Positions 1-12,000 of a DNA stretch of 64,000 nt are shown here, piece after piece. The first letter of the stretch is position 1. Each line of letters opens with the position of its first letter. The notes beneath the pieces are model-generated. The model was given only the letters and a program-made list of their open reading frames with translations, was not told the DNA's origin and ran no database searches. The DNA is from Puffinus mauretanicus (lineage: Eukaryota; Chordata; Aves; Procellariiformes; Procellariidae): the NCBI GenBank assembly GCA_023333565.1, contig JAJKFH010003354.1:434001-498000 (forward strand), written 5' to 3'. The position numbers and the translations under genes are program-made.

Positions 1-11
1 TTGTGTTATAG

Positions 12-47
12 GGAGAACCAGGGAAGAAAGGCAGCTCTGGGACCAAG
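12..47 (+). CDS. COL7A1-like: Collagen exon w1, Gly-X-Y helix
   Basis: A 36-nt exon between tatag and gtaatc encoding [12 protein letters not shown], four perfect Gly-X-Y triplets in phase 0. It belongs to the helix before the hinge. The upstream intron is cut by the window edge. Confidence 0.85.
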
Positions 48-3000
48 GTAATCAACGGGGAGCCCACACCTTCCAGAGTTACATAGGTACCAAACACAGC
101 AGGCTCACTCACAGCTGGAGCTCTGGGTCCAGCAGCGTAGGAGAAGGGCTGCACTGAGTTAGAGTGAAGGTCCATCCATCCCAGCATCTCACCTCCAAGA
201 GTGACCAACTTCCCTGGAGGTCCTGGGAACAACGCAAAAGCAGGATGTCCTGTGTGAGAGGTGATGTCTCATGGGTTTGATAGCTCTTGGTAGATTTTGC
301 TTCCATGAATTTAGGCACCCCACATAAACCTTTAACACCCTCAAACCCTCTGGGCAGGGCATTGCACAGGTTAGTTAAGCAGCAGCTGGAAAATTACACC
401 CTGTGATTTGTTTTGAAGCTGACCCCTGCTCATTTTATTTCCTCTTTACTTGTCCTTAGGTTAGACGAGACTACGAAGAATCCTCTTCATCTCGCCCTTG
501 GCTTTTCTTTCTCTTATTTTAGCTTTGGTTTCATTTTCCAAAGCTAAAGGCTAAAAAAGAAAGGTCAAAAAAGCTTTTAGAAGCTCCTACTCCTCTCTTT
601 CAGGGAGAAGCAGGTGGCCCTGGAGAACCAGGAGAGAGAGGAATCAGGGTAATAATTGTTATTATTATAATTTTCTGCCCGGGTGAGTGGTGGGGCATCA
701 GGGGAGGCTGCTCTGCTGCTGCCCAGGCACCCCTGGTCTGTGCAGAAGGGGAGGGCTTCCTTCTCCAGCCCAACGAGAGTCCCCACTTAGAAACATCCAT
801 GTGCAAATATTTCTTTCCTGAGTGAAAAAGCATAGAGGGCTAGCATTTTTCTTGATTGTTTTATTTTTTTGAGCTGCTGGATGTGCTCAAAAATAATTTC
901 TGTTTGCTTCCCCGAATCCTTTCTTGCAGGGTCCGCCTGGACTCCCAGGACGGCCTGGAGAGCAGGGATTAAAAGGCGATACAGGACAACCTGGAAAGGA
1001 TGTAAGGCAATCCCTAAAGGAGCAGTTGAGAGAGGGAGGACTTGGGATAGTGCAATGCCAATCAAAGAAACAACCGTATTTTTTTCTGCCTTACAGTCTG
1101 CGAGGCATAGGAAGCTCTCTCCCTCTTTCCTGGGAAGGGGGTCTCCTCTTCAAAGGGGAGATTAGGGCTGTTTCTCCGTTCTTATTTAATTAGCTAAGCA
1201 CAAGTGAAACAGCAGGACTGTGCAGTGGGGGTTTCTGAGTGTGCAAAAACTTCCCCAGCCTCACATTGCTGGAAATCAAAGGCTTAACACTGCCTTAGTC
1301 TGGCGAGGGAGGGAAATGATGCACTTATGCTCTGTCTGTCTGATCTCCCTCTAAGAGCTTTGGAAAACACTGGCTAAGGTCAGCTACATTGTCAGAGGTC
1401 TCAAAGACATGGTGTTTCTACAAACTTTGTGCAACTGAGCAGCTGACTAGGGGAAAGTCCCTAATGAGCCTACCCACTGAGAAAGAGGCTAATAATCTCA
1501 CCCCTTATTAAATGTCAGAGAACTCCTCCACAGGAGAGATGTTGAAATCCAGGTTTCATTAGTTCAGCTGCATAAAGACGGGCTTTTTAGTCTTTATGGC
1601 AAGAAGAGGGGAGACTGCTGAGACCCCCTCCCCTACCATGGCTTGTTCTCATCCTGCCTCTCTCTCCACCTCCTAGGGAATCACTGGAGAGAAGGGAGAC
1701 AAGGGCGAATCTGTAGGTTTGCACGTTCCCATTTATAACCTTGCATGAGAGAGAGTCTGTTCGGGGACTAAAATGTTGAATTGCACCACTCACTGTTTTT
1801 TGGGGGGTGGGGGTATGGTGGTGTTGTATCTTCATAGGGTGAGCCTGGGCTGCCTGGGACTCCTGGAAGCATTGTGAGTAATGCCTAATTCTGTTGTCTT
1901 ACACATTTTTTCAGGGAAGGGATATATTGAGATTTACCATGAATCCTGGGTACCACGGAGGACACATTGCCAGAACTTAGTGCTTGCAACAGTGCATGTT
2001 GTAGAGTGGATTTCCCTTGTAGCCTTATCAAAAGTGCAAAGCGGTGCAGCTAGCTCCTCTACAGATATATGCATGAATCCCACCCCAAATGGCTTGTTAC
2101 TGATGATGGAAGAAGACTGTGACACAGAAGAGACTAAAAGCTAGCTATGAACCCACCTGATACCTTTAATCACTGCCTGTTGTGTAACCGAGGCATCTGG
2201 GCTCCTTCTATAGTCAAGACAGACAGATGGAAGCCTTCTAGGAAAGGTGCTTAGGCAGATGGGACGACTCATGCTCAGGACTCTCCTATGCCTTTGCATG
2301 GAGTTTTCCTTTGGATAAGAGGCCTAGCATCAAGTTGGGTCAGATGAAGAGCGAGCAGCTCAACCCAGGTTCATCAAAAATAAGGCTGGAAGAGATTTTG
2401 AAAGGTCATTTAGGTGCTCAGGAAGGTGTTTCAGTACATGAATGTGCAAGGAGGCATTTTTCACCCCGTTGGCTTCAGTGGAGGTAAAGCCACCCCTGTT
2501 TGGTGCAAAACCAAACCACTGCCTTAGGACTGGGAGCCACAGCCTCTTGGGAGAGCTGTGCTAGACTTTATCTTCCATCCCTAGGGATGAGACATTGGCA
2601 GGATCTGAGTAAAAGGCTGCTTCAAAGTGGGCAAAATGCTACTGACCACCTTCAGCAGTATTATTGCTGTACAAAACAGTAGTTTCTGCCAACTTCGGAC
2701 AAGCCAGGAGCAAGGAGTCATTGCCTTCTGGTGATGGATGCCTCTTTCCATACATCGCAGCTCTCCACTCACAACCCTACCAACATGCTGCTTGAAACCA
2801 CCCCATTTTGTGGTTCCAGCCCCATTTTCAGATGTTGTTATCTACCGGGGCTCCTGTTCACTTGTCTCTCGTGTGTTCTGCACTACTTGGACTCTGGTAC
2901 GTTTGGGAGTGGGACATGGGGGTATCAAACACCCCCTGTTCCCTTCAAAACTGGGAAGAGCCTTATTGCTCGAGGGTATGGCAAGATCCTCCTCTGCTAA

Positions 3001-6000
3001 TGCATAACCATCTCATTCCATCACTCAGCCAGGTGGTTTTAGGATTCAAAAGGCTTGTTCTCACTCATGTAATTACCCAACTGGCTACTCAAATATCCTG
3101 CTAAATGCCCATGTCTGAGAGGGACCCAAGCAATGTCCTGAGCAGCAGGAAAGTGGTGTCTGTGTGATCCCAGTTCCCTTTGAGAGGGAATTCACTGGAA
3201 ATGCAGATGTTGACACCAACATCACAGCCACGCTGAATCTCTTACCTGTGAGAGCAAAGATGCTGCACTGGTTCCCTGTTGGTTTGAGTCCAAACATAGC
3301 AGGTTTAGGTTACTGGTTGATTTGGGAGAAAGCAGCTGGCTCTGCGCCCATGGATAAGGGCTAACGGGGATAAAAGACACATGGAGGTGAGAGCTTGTAT
3401 CAAAGACATCATCATTCACTTTGTGAGCAAGGTTTCTTCCATTTTTTTGCAGATGTCTTCTCTGGAGAACACCATCACCCTGAAAGGCGACAAGGTAAGA
3501 TTTCCTCCTTGCTGGAGAAGATGTGTGTTGAAGCTGAATGTGTGATTAATTAAGCAGTGTGTTTCAAGTGAAGAGGAGAGTTGCTCCAAATTTAACTTAA
3601 TTATGTGTATCAATAAGATAGTTACAAGAAAAGGCTGGTTGGTCCGTGTGGAAAAGATGTTGTTAGTCTGGGGCCAGTGTCTGAGAAATACCACAACGCA
3701 TGGTGAAACGAGCATCTCCACTGGGAATTTTAGAGGGGGTGAAGAACTAACATGTTCCTGCTGGCTTACAGGGGGATCGCGGAAAGGATGGCTTGAAAGG
3801 CGAAAGAGGTCCTCCAGGCCCAAAGGTATGTCCCAAATACGTGGAGGCATCTTTGTGTTGGTGCCTTTGTTTTGGGCTGGCCAGGGGGAAGAGCAGCCAT
3901 CTCAGATCTCTTCTGACCCCCCAAAAGACTGGGTTTTCAAAGCAGAGTTTCTGAGCTGGGCTTGTAAACTTGTGGTCACAGTGATGCTGTAGTCCTACAA
4001 CTTGATTAAGCAGATACATGACATTTAGGCAGTATTTCTGTATCAGAACTAGTGTGGCCAGCAGGAGCAGGGAGGTGATCGTGCCCCTGTACTGGGCACT
4101 GCTGAGGCCACACCTTGAATCCTGTGTTCAGTTTTGGGCCCCTCACCACAAGAAGGACATTGAGGTGCTGGAGCGTGTCCAGAGAAGGGCAACGAAGCTG
4201 GTGAAGGGCCTGGAGCACAAGTCTGATGGGGAGCGGCTGAGGGAACTGGGGGTGTTCAGCCTGGAGAAGAGGAGGCTGAGGGGAGACCTCATCGCGCTCT
4301 ACAGCTACCTGAAAGGAGGTTGTAGCGAGGTGGGGGTTGGTCTCTTCTCCCAAGTAACAGCGATAGGACGAGAGGAAATGGCCTCAAGTTGCGCCAAGGG
4401 AGGTTTAGATTGGACATGAGGAGAAATTTCTTTCCTGAAAGAGTGGTCAGGCCTTGGAACAGGCTGCCCAGGGAAGTGGTGGAGTCCCCATCCCTGGAAG
4501 TATTTAAAAGACGTGTAGATGAGGCCCTTAGGGACATGGTTTAGTGGGCATGGGGGTGTTGGGTTGATGGTTGGACTCAATGATCTTATAGGTCATTTCC
4601 AACCTTAATGATTCTATGATTCCATGATTCTAAGATGTTCAGGAGCCAGGTGGGATAAATTTCTAAAATGTTCAGGGATGTTTCCTTCCTTTCTTTTCCC
4701 TCCTGCAAGTTGAAGAGCACATCAGAAAGTGATGGAAGGAGAAGAGGTTTCTGATCCCACACATCTAGAGATTTTTAGAGGTGGGACCAACTCCTTCACT
4801 TAATGGAGAGGAAAATGCCGCAGAAGGCAGCATCAGCGAGTACAGGTAGATCTCCTGATTGGCCCAAGATCTAGGTCTTTGCAAAGGCAAGGACTCATCC
4901 AGGTGACATGCATGGGCTGTGCCTCAGATGTACCCAGTTCAGCTAGTGCACCCCCACAACGTGGCTCCTTTGCCCTGGCACACCTTGGCATGGAGGCCTT
5001 CCTGGCGCCCTTCATTCCACCGGAATCTGTCGATACAGAAACCAGATTTCAGTGAAATGAAGCCCGTCAGAGAGGCAGGTCAACCCCCACCTCAGCAGTT
5101 GTTCCTCACCCCACCACTGGACTTCCCAAGCTGTTGCAGCTCATCCGTGGTTTCATCCACAACAGTGGCCCAGGATCAGTCACCTGGAGAGCCTTACCGT
5201 GCTGGGCAAGAAGAGATGGACAGCCTGTCCATGGGACTTGCTGTTGGGAGTCCAATCCATTGGAGATATTTGACCCAGACTGCGTGTGGCAGCACAGAGG
5301 GCCACCAGGACCGTAGCCACCTCCAGAAGGGACAGCCAACCATGGGGGCAGCTTGGCCATCCTCCTCCTTGCTGCTACCTCTGCACAGCTGCCAAAGCAG
5401 TGACAGCATCGGTGGCATTGAGGGGGCCTCAAAAACCTTTGCTTCTTTACACATTGTGCATTGCCAAGAAACGGAGAAGGTGTAAAGCTCTGGTCCAAAC
5501 CCCACTTTGTTGATGCTCATGTCTGGCTCTGGTCCAGGCCTGCCCTATGAAATGTGGCCAGCAGCTGTGTCCAATGGAGGAGCGAAGGAGCCCATTGAGC
5601 AGGGTGGGATCCAGCCCCCCTCTCTGAGCCAACGGGGATTTGTCTGGGGTCACTGAGCGGACTGGTAGCAGAGTAAGGGCCAGATATGTGACTCTCGCCC
5701 CTGCTCAGAGCAACTCTTCTTGCTGCTCAATGGGATAATGACTTAATTAATGAGTTGTTCTTGTTCATTTGAAGGGAGAACCCGGTCCACCAGGCAAAGG
5801 AGTGGAAATGAAGGTAAATAAAATAAAAAATTATGGAGCGTATTAATGTTGGAAACACCTCCCTCTCTGCCTGAGGTTGGGATGGCAGAGGGGACACAAG
5901 GGTGTGCTCCCAGGCTTAGCCACCACCACCTGCAGGATCAGCTTCCTGGGCTGGAGGAGAGAGGAGGAGAAGTTCTAACTCTTCTTTCCTCTTGCAGGAT

Positions 6001-9000
6001 CTGGAGAGGCTTTTTGAAGCAAATGGTATCAAGGTAGGTAATGCTTTGAACTTCCTTCTGACAAGGTGATTGCAATTAAGCTTTTTCATTGATTCCCCCT
6101 GGCCTTCTGGAGACTACGTGTGCTCCCCCAGGTCCAGCACGGGCACTCTCAAGAAGGCAGGGTTATTACATTTCCTTTTACAGCTTACCATATGTATTTA
6201 AATGCTTCTTGGACAGTTTTTCTGCTGATGCGTTATGGTGGATGATGGCTTTGAGGCCTATGTGGCATTGAGACTTGGCAAATACCCATTCAGAGCTTGG
6301 TGCTACCACCTGGGTTGGCTTGTACTTCAGCAGTGGGTCTGCACAGCCAGCAAGAGGAGACCCACACAGCCCTCTGGGTGGTCTGGCCATGCTGTGTGTC
6401 CTGTTTAGTGCAAAGTCCGGGTTGGGTTGTTCCTTAGCTCGTAATACAAAAATAGTGAACAATCACTGTGCAATACAGCAATACTAGAATAGTGGCCTCC
6501 CTCTCCACTCTCAAGGTTGCCATCAAGCTGAGGAAGTGTGCTGAGGCTCAGCTTTTAGTATCTACCAGGCAGGTAATTATAGTTGTGCTCGTTACCTTTA
6601 GCTCCTTTCTGTAAGCTCTGGAGATGTGACCGAGGGAGGTGGGGGACTGACTGATGTGGTCAAATGTAGGGGTTTTATTTAGGATGGGAAGAGCCACCAC
6701 GTAAGCACCATCAATCGGCTCCTAGATGCCCAAACCATGGACACGTGTATTTAAATCAGCCGTTGGCTGTCGGAGCACATTGCTTCACCAGGTGCCCTGT
6801 GAGCCCCACTGGAAATGCCTTGGTCGTTGTTTCAGGGTGGCTGCACTTGCACTGTTTTGTGTCAGGAACAGGAGGGTGGCACTGCCTGGTGCTGTGCTTA
6901 ATGGTCTGCTGCCTTAATGGTCTCCACCGTTTGCAGCTGGCACTGCTGAAGGACCTCTCCAATGTGCTCCTGCGGGATGGGGTGGACAGGCTGGTGCAGC
7001 AGCTGGGTGGCTCCAGGACAAGCAAGACCTCCAGGAGAAAGCAGGCACCTCTGCATGCCACCAAGCATGGCGTGAGTATTGTCATGTCATCCTCATGGGG
7101 TAGACAGACCTTGAAGGAATTGAGAGAGAGACAGAAATGAATCATTGAAGGCTTCAGGGTCACCTCTGTCATCAAGCAGATTGTGGTGACTTGCAGCCAC
7201 TGTAAGAAACAGTTAAGCTGGAAGAGGCTAATGGCCCACACCAGAATCTTGAATCTTCAGCTTAAAGTGATGCAATTGCAAAACACTCTTTTTTTCAGCG
7301 GAAATAAAGGAATCAGTCAACCCTTGTTGTTGATGGAGGATGGCTGGCCATCCTCCAAAGCCATCAGCCTCCTTGTGCCCTTTGAGGGCTGGGGGCCGCT
7401 GGAGTGGTGGGTGTGCGAGGGGAGCAAAGCAGCTGAAAGCACGAGAAGCAATCACGGGGGCAGCCTCAAAAGCAAGAGGGATCCCAGGGAAGCAGGATTA
7501 GCTTGGAAGGAAGGCTTGGAGGTGGCCAGCAAGGAATTGCTGACTACTTGCTCCATTCTGGTTCGCGAAGGCCACCATATGGGACAGAGCATGCTGGAGA
7601 AATGGGACAGTGGGCAGATATAACCTGTCAGGATCCAGCTCTTCGCCTGGTTCCTGGGAGCTCAGATTTGTCACGGCCACACTGACTCACTTTTTATGAC
7701 GTTGCAGGATTCACTGGTATTTGATACTTCTCGTGATGCCCCGGCCAGCACCGAGGTGACAGAAGAAGCACAGAACCTGGAAGTGGAGGCTCAGTTTAGT
7801 GTGCCGATGTCTGAAGGACTCCCTAAGGTGAAAATAAACAGCAGAGCTGATGAAGTGCAGTTATGTAGGTCCGTGCTGTCCATCTGGTCTGCTGCAGCAA
7901 TAATATGAGATTGCACATCCGATGCGTACCAGCTTCCTGTGAGCTCCCAGTCATGCTCCAGTGATGCCTCCTGCTGATCTTCATCCTCCCTTCCTCTCCA
8001 CCCAACCATAGCTCCTTCTTGTCTTCTCAGCAAAAACCAGCACAGGTTGGGTCATGCTGGTTATCTGTTGAACTCGCCCCACAACTTCTCCTTACTTGGA
8101 GGTTGTAATCTAGGTGCTTCTCTCCTGGCCTGGCAGGACTGGATGCAATCCTGCTGACAGATTGGATTGAGGTTGCCCAAGAGGAGTCCCTGACATGACT
8201 CCACAGCTCTCATTTGCTTCAGTAACCAGGCTAATTGCTAGAGGTGATCTAGTCACCTGCATCCTTTGCAATTGCAAGGAAGAGATAGTTTGTGGTATGG
8301 GAATTAGGAATTTATTAGCAATGTTAAGGCTTAATCTCCATGCTGGACCCAAGTTCCAACATGGTACAACACACCTCCAGGAATAACATCAGAGGGCTGT
8401 ATCCAGGTCACCTCTCATAGCTGGTGGAGGAGTCATGGATCTTAATTTGCCCGTACTAGCCAGTCCTGATAAGAGATAGTCCAAGAAATAGCGCCTGCAG
8501 CTGCGCTGGGGCTTTTCTAGACCTCTTTTTATGACAGCCAAGAGGTGACTCACTCTCCATAAACCCTTGTGGGTCACTGGTAGGAAATGTTTCCTCTAAC
8601 TGGAGCACAAGAGCTGTGGGGGTGTTTGGAGCCAACTCCTGATGATTTTATCTTCCTCTGTGGTTGGTTCAACAATGACCCAGATGCTCAAGCACTTAGA
8701 CAGGGTGAGACAGGCTCATCCCCTCTCAGCTCCAGGCACTTGCTGTGATCCCAGGTGAGACACGTTGCTTTTCTGGATCATTGCAACCTGGATGATAGCA
8801 TTTTAGGGGCTTAAGGGGGGATGAAGTGCTCACCAGCAGATGTGTTTGCACCAAGAGACCCAAACTGGATTTGCCAGCAACCCTGGAGCCAGCAATGCTG
8901 GGATTTGGGCTGTCTCTGATGGGCTTTGGGAGCCCAACCCAATCTGGCAGAAAGGGTTGGGGACCTCTCTGTTCATCTGGGCCAGCCTGTCTAGGCTGGA

Positions 9001-12000
9001 CTTCAACCAGAGAGCTGGGAGCGAAGGGGTCAAAGCAGCCCTCCAACCCACCACGAATCCTTGCCATCTGCCTCAGCCCATCCTTGTTGGCACTTCCCAA
9101 GTAAGGTGCAAGAGTGTTCTCGGCACCTTGGCTCTCCAGCCTTGTCCTGCTGTCTCTGAGCATGCTATTGAATAAATGGCAGTGTTGGTAAAGCGAGGTA
9201 TTGTGGGTGATGTCTTGGCTTGGAAAAAGCGGTAACTTTCTTTGCTGTCCCCAGGGTCCCTCTGCTGGTGGTTCTGAACCTGAGTACCAGCCCCTAGGAA
9301 ACCCTCCTGAGTCCTTGGAGGAAACATCTGAGGAAAGAAGGAAGGAGGGAGACTTAAGAGGGACAAACCCTTCTCTCAGCAGTGTATGTAAATGCCTGTT
9401 CAGTGACTTTTAATTACTTTTCCATTTGTGCTAATTTAATAGATGCAAAGGGGTTACATCTCTGAGAGCTTGATTGGACAAATCGTTGCAATTCTGTGAG
9501 TTTTGTCCCTATTTTACTGCAGGGAAAAGCTGTTAGAGAAAGGGTAAAGATGTCTGCATGAATCAGTGTCAGAGCCCAAAAAGGGTCTTGCTTTCCATCT
9601 TCCACTCTGGTAATTAGTGATTCTGTGTTGTCGCTCACCTGCCACCCTCTGCAGAGCTTGGCTGTGCCCCCACCACACCCAGAAGATGATCTGCAGGGAA
9701 ACCAGCCCATGGAGCTTCTCGAGTCCTTGGAGGAGAGGGTGGAAGGACAACCACAGCAGGACACCAGCCATGTACGTCTTCCCCAGCAGTGCTGGGCAGT
9801 AGACCAGTGTGGAGATAAGTGATAGACTGGAAGGGACTGGGATGCACATCTCTCACCCAGTGCTCTGAGTCCTGGGACAGCCCTCCCCACATGCCCAGAG
9901 GAGACCACTGCTTGGACATTGGACCTGGGCTGACAGCCAACCTTGTCTTCTGCATACAGGCAGGGAAGTGGGAACTCCCCAGAGCCCTTGGCAAATTGTT
10001 TTGGTGTTTAATTACCCACTTTGTTGAAAGAAAAAGGACAATCTCTTTCTAATCTGAATCTGTCTGGCTTCAGCATTTGTCCCATCTTTTGGGCTTGGTT
10101 GATTGAACAGTTGATGGATCAGACTTGTAATGCTCCAGGGACAGTGCAGACCCCGGACAGTGAATTTAAGATATGCTCCCTGACAAGAAACTTCCTTTTC
10201 CTTCTTACTTTTCACAGATGTCTCAGAATAGTCCACAGACCCTCAGGTTTCCCTGCCCAGCGTTAGTCTTTCAGACCCCGGTATGCACTCTCCTGAGCCC
10301 CGTTCTGGGTTGCAGAGTCTGCCTCCCTTGAAGAAGAAGATTTTAGGGTCCGAACAGGAACTTTGGGGATTTTCTTCTTTTTAAGGACTCACAAAGAAGA
10401 GCTAATGGTAATTTAACAAGCCTTTGTGGGTCAGCTGAGCCAAGGTGACTGTCCCAGAGGAAACACGATGCAGGGTGACTCACTTTACCTCTTCCTTCAA
10501 GGTCTGCAAGACATTTGCCTCCTAAAAAGTTGAAGTGGTTTGTTACTGCACCTCGGCTGAGGGACAGTAGCAAAGAGAGAGGTTTCTTCCATAGCCAGGA
10601 GCTAGAGCTGCTTTACAAGTGCGTATGTATCCTCTAAGACATGTTATAGCATTTTCAGCAAAGTCGGAGGGTGCATTCAGGCTGGTAGCAGCAGTGATCA
10701 CAGCTCAGCGATGGGCAGTAAGTTGTGGTGTTGCTGCAGTGTGGTTGTCTGAGCCCTAACATCCCATTTCACTCTTTTTCCCCCCCCCGCCCTGCTCTCT
10801 TGGGCATGCATTTTCTTCTAAGAGCCCAAACGATGCTCCACTGCCACGTACCAAACCCAACACCCTCCAGTTTGAACATCATTGTAACCATAAGTGCACA
10901 GTCCAGCCCAGCTGGGAGAGCCTACCCCAACACGATGCATCGTGTCGTGATGGAGAGAGGGAAAATGCATTCATCCAGTGCTGTTTTACACCTTTGCATA
11001 CTGATGTGCTCCTGTGTGATGGAGAGAATGCTCTTTTTGAAAATACTCAGAGACAGGATACCCGCAGCCTTAAAAAGCGAACTGAAAAATCCCTTGGATG
11101 TTTGCTTGCAGCTACAGGCACGGTAACTGCTAGGAACAGCGTTAGCAAGGATATTTCTAGGAATAGCAATGAAGGGGTAGCTCAAAGCGGGGAGACCCTG
11201 TTGGAGGAAATCTCGCTCTGATTTAGGGAGCCTGCTGAACACTTACTTCTGCTCCCATCGCTTTAGCCATCTCCCGGCTGGCTCTGCAAATTAACACCGC
11301 GCTGAAGCACGAAGCTGGAACAATCGTGGTTGCAGCAGCCACGAGAGGGCTCCCGGCACAAACACAGGCACACACACGCGTGTATGTGTGTAAGCTACAG
11401 CTCTGGAGACGGTGGCCTGTGCCATGAGCATCCATCAGCTTTGTTTCTTCTCCTGGATGTGCCGTTTGCCTTGGCTGGGCATGGTTAAACTGGAGAGAGA
11501 CCTGGAAGCACGGAGGATGGAGCCTAAACCCCCTCGTTTTTTGTGGGATTGGGCTGCAGGACCCTGGATGAGGTGGGAGCTTTTTGGTGCTTGAAAGCAG
11601 GTGGAGCTCGGTCCCTACGGACCTGCACCCGGAGACCATGAAATCCAGGGCGGTCCCGAATCTGTGGCTCCATTTGAAACCCTGGAATTTAGCCGTGTTG
11701 GATGCTCTTTATGAGCAGACTTCCCAAGGCTTCACACATGCCCCCGCGTGGAGTCATTTAATAAATCAGACCCACCACAGACACAGCATCTTCTTCCTCG
11801 ATGAAATGGGAGTGACCCCTATTTGTTTGATGTCTGGGAGAGAAATGCAACCACGTGCCCAGACACCGTGGCCGTGGCACCGGGAAGGAAAAGGGATGGT
11901 GTGGCCATGCCAAATGTGACATTTGGGCAGAAGGGAGAACTGTCCTCACTAATCAGGCGTGTAAGCAATTAATTTAATCCCTCCATCCCAAGGACCAAAA

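Noticed and set aside
4919..5485. Open frame of 188 codons on the plus strand
   Set aside because: No domain, no collagen pattern, lies in an intron between two sure exons, no splice logic.
10316..10348. Exon after gggttgcag near 10315
   Set aside because: Length to the nearest gt is not a multiple of three and the donor is poor.
11111..11121. 11-nt exon between ttgcttgcag and gtaact
   Set aside because: Would shift the frame between phase-0 neighbours.
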